From positions 374,227-438,226 of the forward strand of contig NZ_LMEI01000007.1 of the NCBI RefSeq assembly GCF_001426585.1: a DNA stretch of 64,000 nucleotides. The letters run 5' to 3'. The stretch is from Streptomyces sp. Root431. GTDB taxonomy: Bacteria; Actinomycetota; Actinomycetes; Streptomycetales; Streptomycetaceae. The position numbers were made by a program, and so were the translations under genes. Within the stretch, counting starts at the first letter, position 1. Every line of letters begins with the position of its first letter. A model generated the notes under the pieces. It ran no database searches and was not told the DNA's origin. It worked only from the letters and a program-made list of their open reading frames with translations. Positions 63,019 through 64,000 of this stretch are shown here, piece by piece.

Positions 63019-64000
63019 GTGGGAAGCCACTTGCGTGTCGGTGAAGTGTTTCGATCTGCTCGGAACAGGGACCCCGCGGTGACGCACATCGACGGGTACC
63101 CGAACATTCATCACGCGACAGCCTCCGAGGTTCTCCCTCAGATCCAGCTCAGCAAGGGCATCAACCCGACTGCCAGGATCGCGGCACCCGACGGGCGCCG
63201 CCGCCCGTGCATCCTGATCCGTTCCAGCCCGTGGAAGGCCGGCACGGCCGAAACTCCCTGGCGCGACGTGTTCGACCTGGCCAACGGTCGCATTCGCTAC
63301 TTCGGAGACCACAGGGCCGATCACACCGTGCCGGTGGGAACCACCCAGGGCAATGCCGTACTGCTGGAGACGCTGGCAGAACACCAAGGGCGCACGGCAG
63401 AGCAACGCGCACTGGCCGCACCGCTGTTGGTGTTCGCCGCGGTCTCCCGGAACAAGACCCCCAAGGGGTACGTCGAGTTCTGTGGTGTGGCGGTCGTCGA
63501 CTCCGCCGAGCAGATCGAGCAGCAGTCGGACGACGGCGCGTTTCCCAACTACCGTTACGACCTCTCCGTCTTGGACCTGAGCGAAGAGGGCGATCGGGTC
63601 GAATGGTCATGGATCGAAGCCCGGGGCAACCCTGACCTGTCGGCCGCAGAGGCGCTCGAGCTCGCTCCCCGTGCCTGGCGTCGATGGGTGGAGAGTGGAC
63701 GGGCTGCCCTGCCCGACGTTCGACGCCGGTCGATCGGCCCGGTCGAGTCGTCCGCCGAGCTCACGGTCGGCAACCTCATGGAGAGGTTGAGGAACCTCAG
63801 GGTCCATACGAGAGCCGGGCGTCAGGCCAGGCACAAGCCACTGGCTCTGCTGTGGGGCATCTCCCGGGTGGCGACGGGCAAGCCGTACCGTGCGCCTTGG
63901 CGAGAGTTCCGCGACGAGGTGGGCGGACTGATGGCCGAGTTCGGCCTTCCCGACTCTTCCGTCACGCCCGAGTACCCGTTCTGGCACCTGCAGACGAGCC
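63019..64000 (+). CDS. Type IV restriction endonuclease, AspBHI-like plus sulfur-binding domain (3' truncated)
   Basis: The frame is open from GTG 63019 (GGGGGAGG at 63007-63014, short spacer) to the window end, at least 327 codons; GTG 63079 is the alternative. Residues about 1-240 match my memory of the AspBHI N-terminal (5mC-reading, SRA-like) domain: HLRVGEVFRS, SPWKAGTAETPWRDVFDLAN, IRYFGDHR, PKGYVEFCGVAVV, DRVEWSWIEARG and LAPRAWRRWVESG. From residue about 272, HKPLALLWGISRVATGKPYR and VTPEYPFWHLQ match a sulfur-binding domain for phosphorothioated DNA. A nuclease domain (HNH expected) would lie outside. Confidence 0.75.
   Translation, partial: MGSHLRVGEVFRSARNRDPAVTHIDGYPNIHHATASEVLPQIQLSKGINPTARIAAPDGRRRPCILIRSSPWKAGTAETPWRDVFDLANGRIRYFGDHRADHTVPVGTTQGNAVLLETLAEHQGRTAEQRALAAPLLVFAAVSRNKTPKGYVEFCGVAVVDSAEQIEQQSDDGAFPNYRYDLSVLDLSEEGDRVEWSWIEARGNPDLSAAEALELAPRAWRRWVESGRAALPDVRRRSIGPVESSAELTVGNLMERLRNLRVHTRAGRQARHKPLALLWGISRVATGKPYRAPWREFRDEVGGLMAEFGLPDSSVTPEYPFWHLQTS

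Overview
The window looks like the core chromosome of a Streptomyces or a very close relative. GC is very high, third positions are almost all G or C, GTG and TTG starts are common, and many genes overlap by 4 nt (GTGA or ATGA). Gene content fits: a fused E1/E2 2-oxoglutarate decarboxylase, a conservon, an HspR-type operator at lon, LigD-type polymerase and ligase genes beside ku, and divergent diiron oxygenases. From memory, the order kgd, two-component pair, lon, conservon, pbp/rodA, ku resembles the Streptomyces coelicolor region near SCO5281-SCO5309; this could not be checked here. No rRNA, tRNA, CRISPR array, insertion sequence or prophage was recognised.

Left end (1-10179). A conflict-system-like block runs rightward: the C-terminal part of a VMAP-like protein, a MoxR AAA+ ATPase, a SAV_2336-type vWA/TPR protein, a 69-residue precursor-like peptide, an HExxH (aKG-HExxH-type) peptide hydroxylase-like protein, and a TIR-like/NB-ARC/TPR protein. 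It resembles FxSxx-COOH cyclophane clusters, but the peptide lacks the FxSxx tail and no radical SAM gene is present in the window. It is the best candidate here for an uncharacterised system.

Middle left (10200-36000). Core metabolism and regulation: kgd, an OmpR-type two-component pair, a spermidine-synthase-like protein, an exported SurE, a TetR/MFS/GH3 glycoside module, a TetR/DUF2867 pair with twin palindromic operators, an overlapping five-gene ECF sigma, membrane anti-sigma and ABC transporter operon, a lipoprotein, a GNAT enzyme, lon with its HAIR site, DUF4240, a chitin-type AA10 LPMO with a DasR-like site, a GH25 muramidase, a MarR regulator and a PP2C-like phosphatase.

Middle right (36200-49300). 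A conservon (cvnA-D) leads into a styrene-monooxygenase-like flavoprotein. Then come a frameshifted DUF6584 gene, an MFS transporter, an NlpC/P60 endopeptidase, a small hypothetical gene, a TetR regulator, and two divergent diiron proteins.

Right end (49300-64000). A PBP2/RodA pair (with a triplicated start region), an orphan histidine kinase with a lipoprotein, a CPBP membrane protease, a HEAT-repeat protein, NHEJ genes (ligase, LigD-type polymerase, divergent ku), an M4 metalloprotease, and the start of a type IV restriction enzyme combining an AspBHI-like 5mC reader with a sulfur-binding domain.

A recurring theme is short tandem duplication. Several duplications lie between genes, and three have altered gene starts or reading frames (39821, 42443, 50805).
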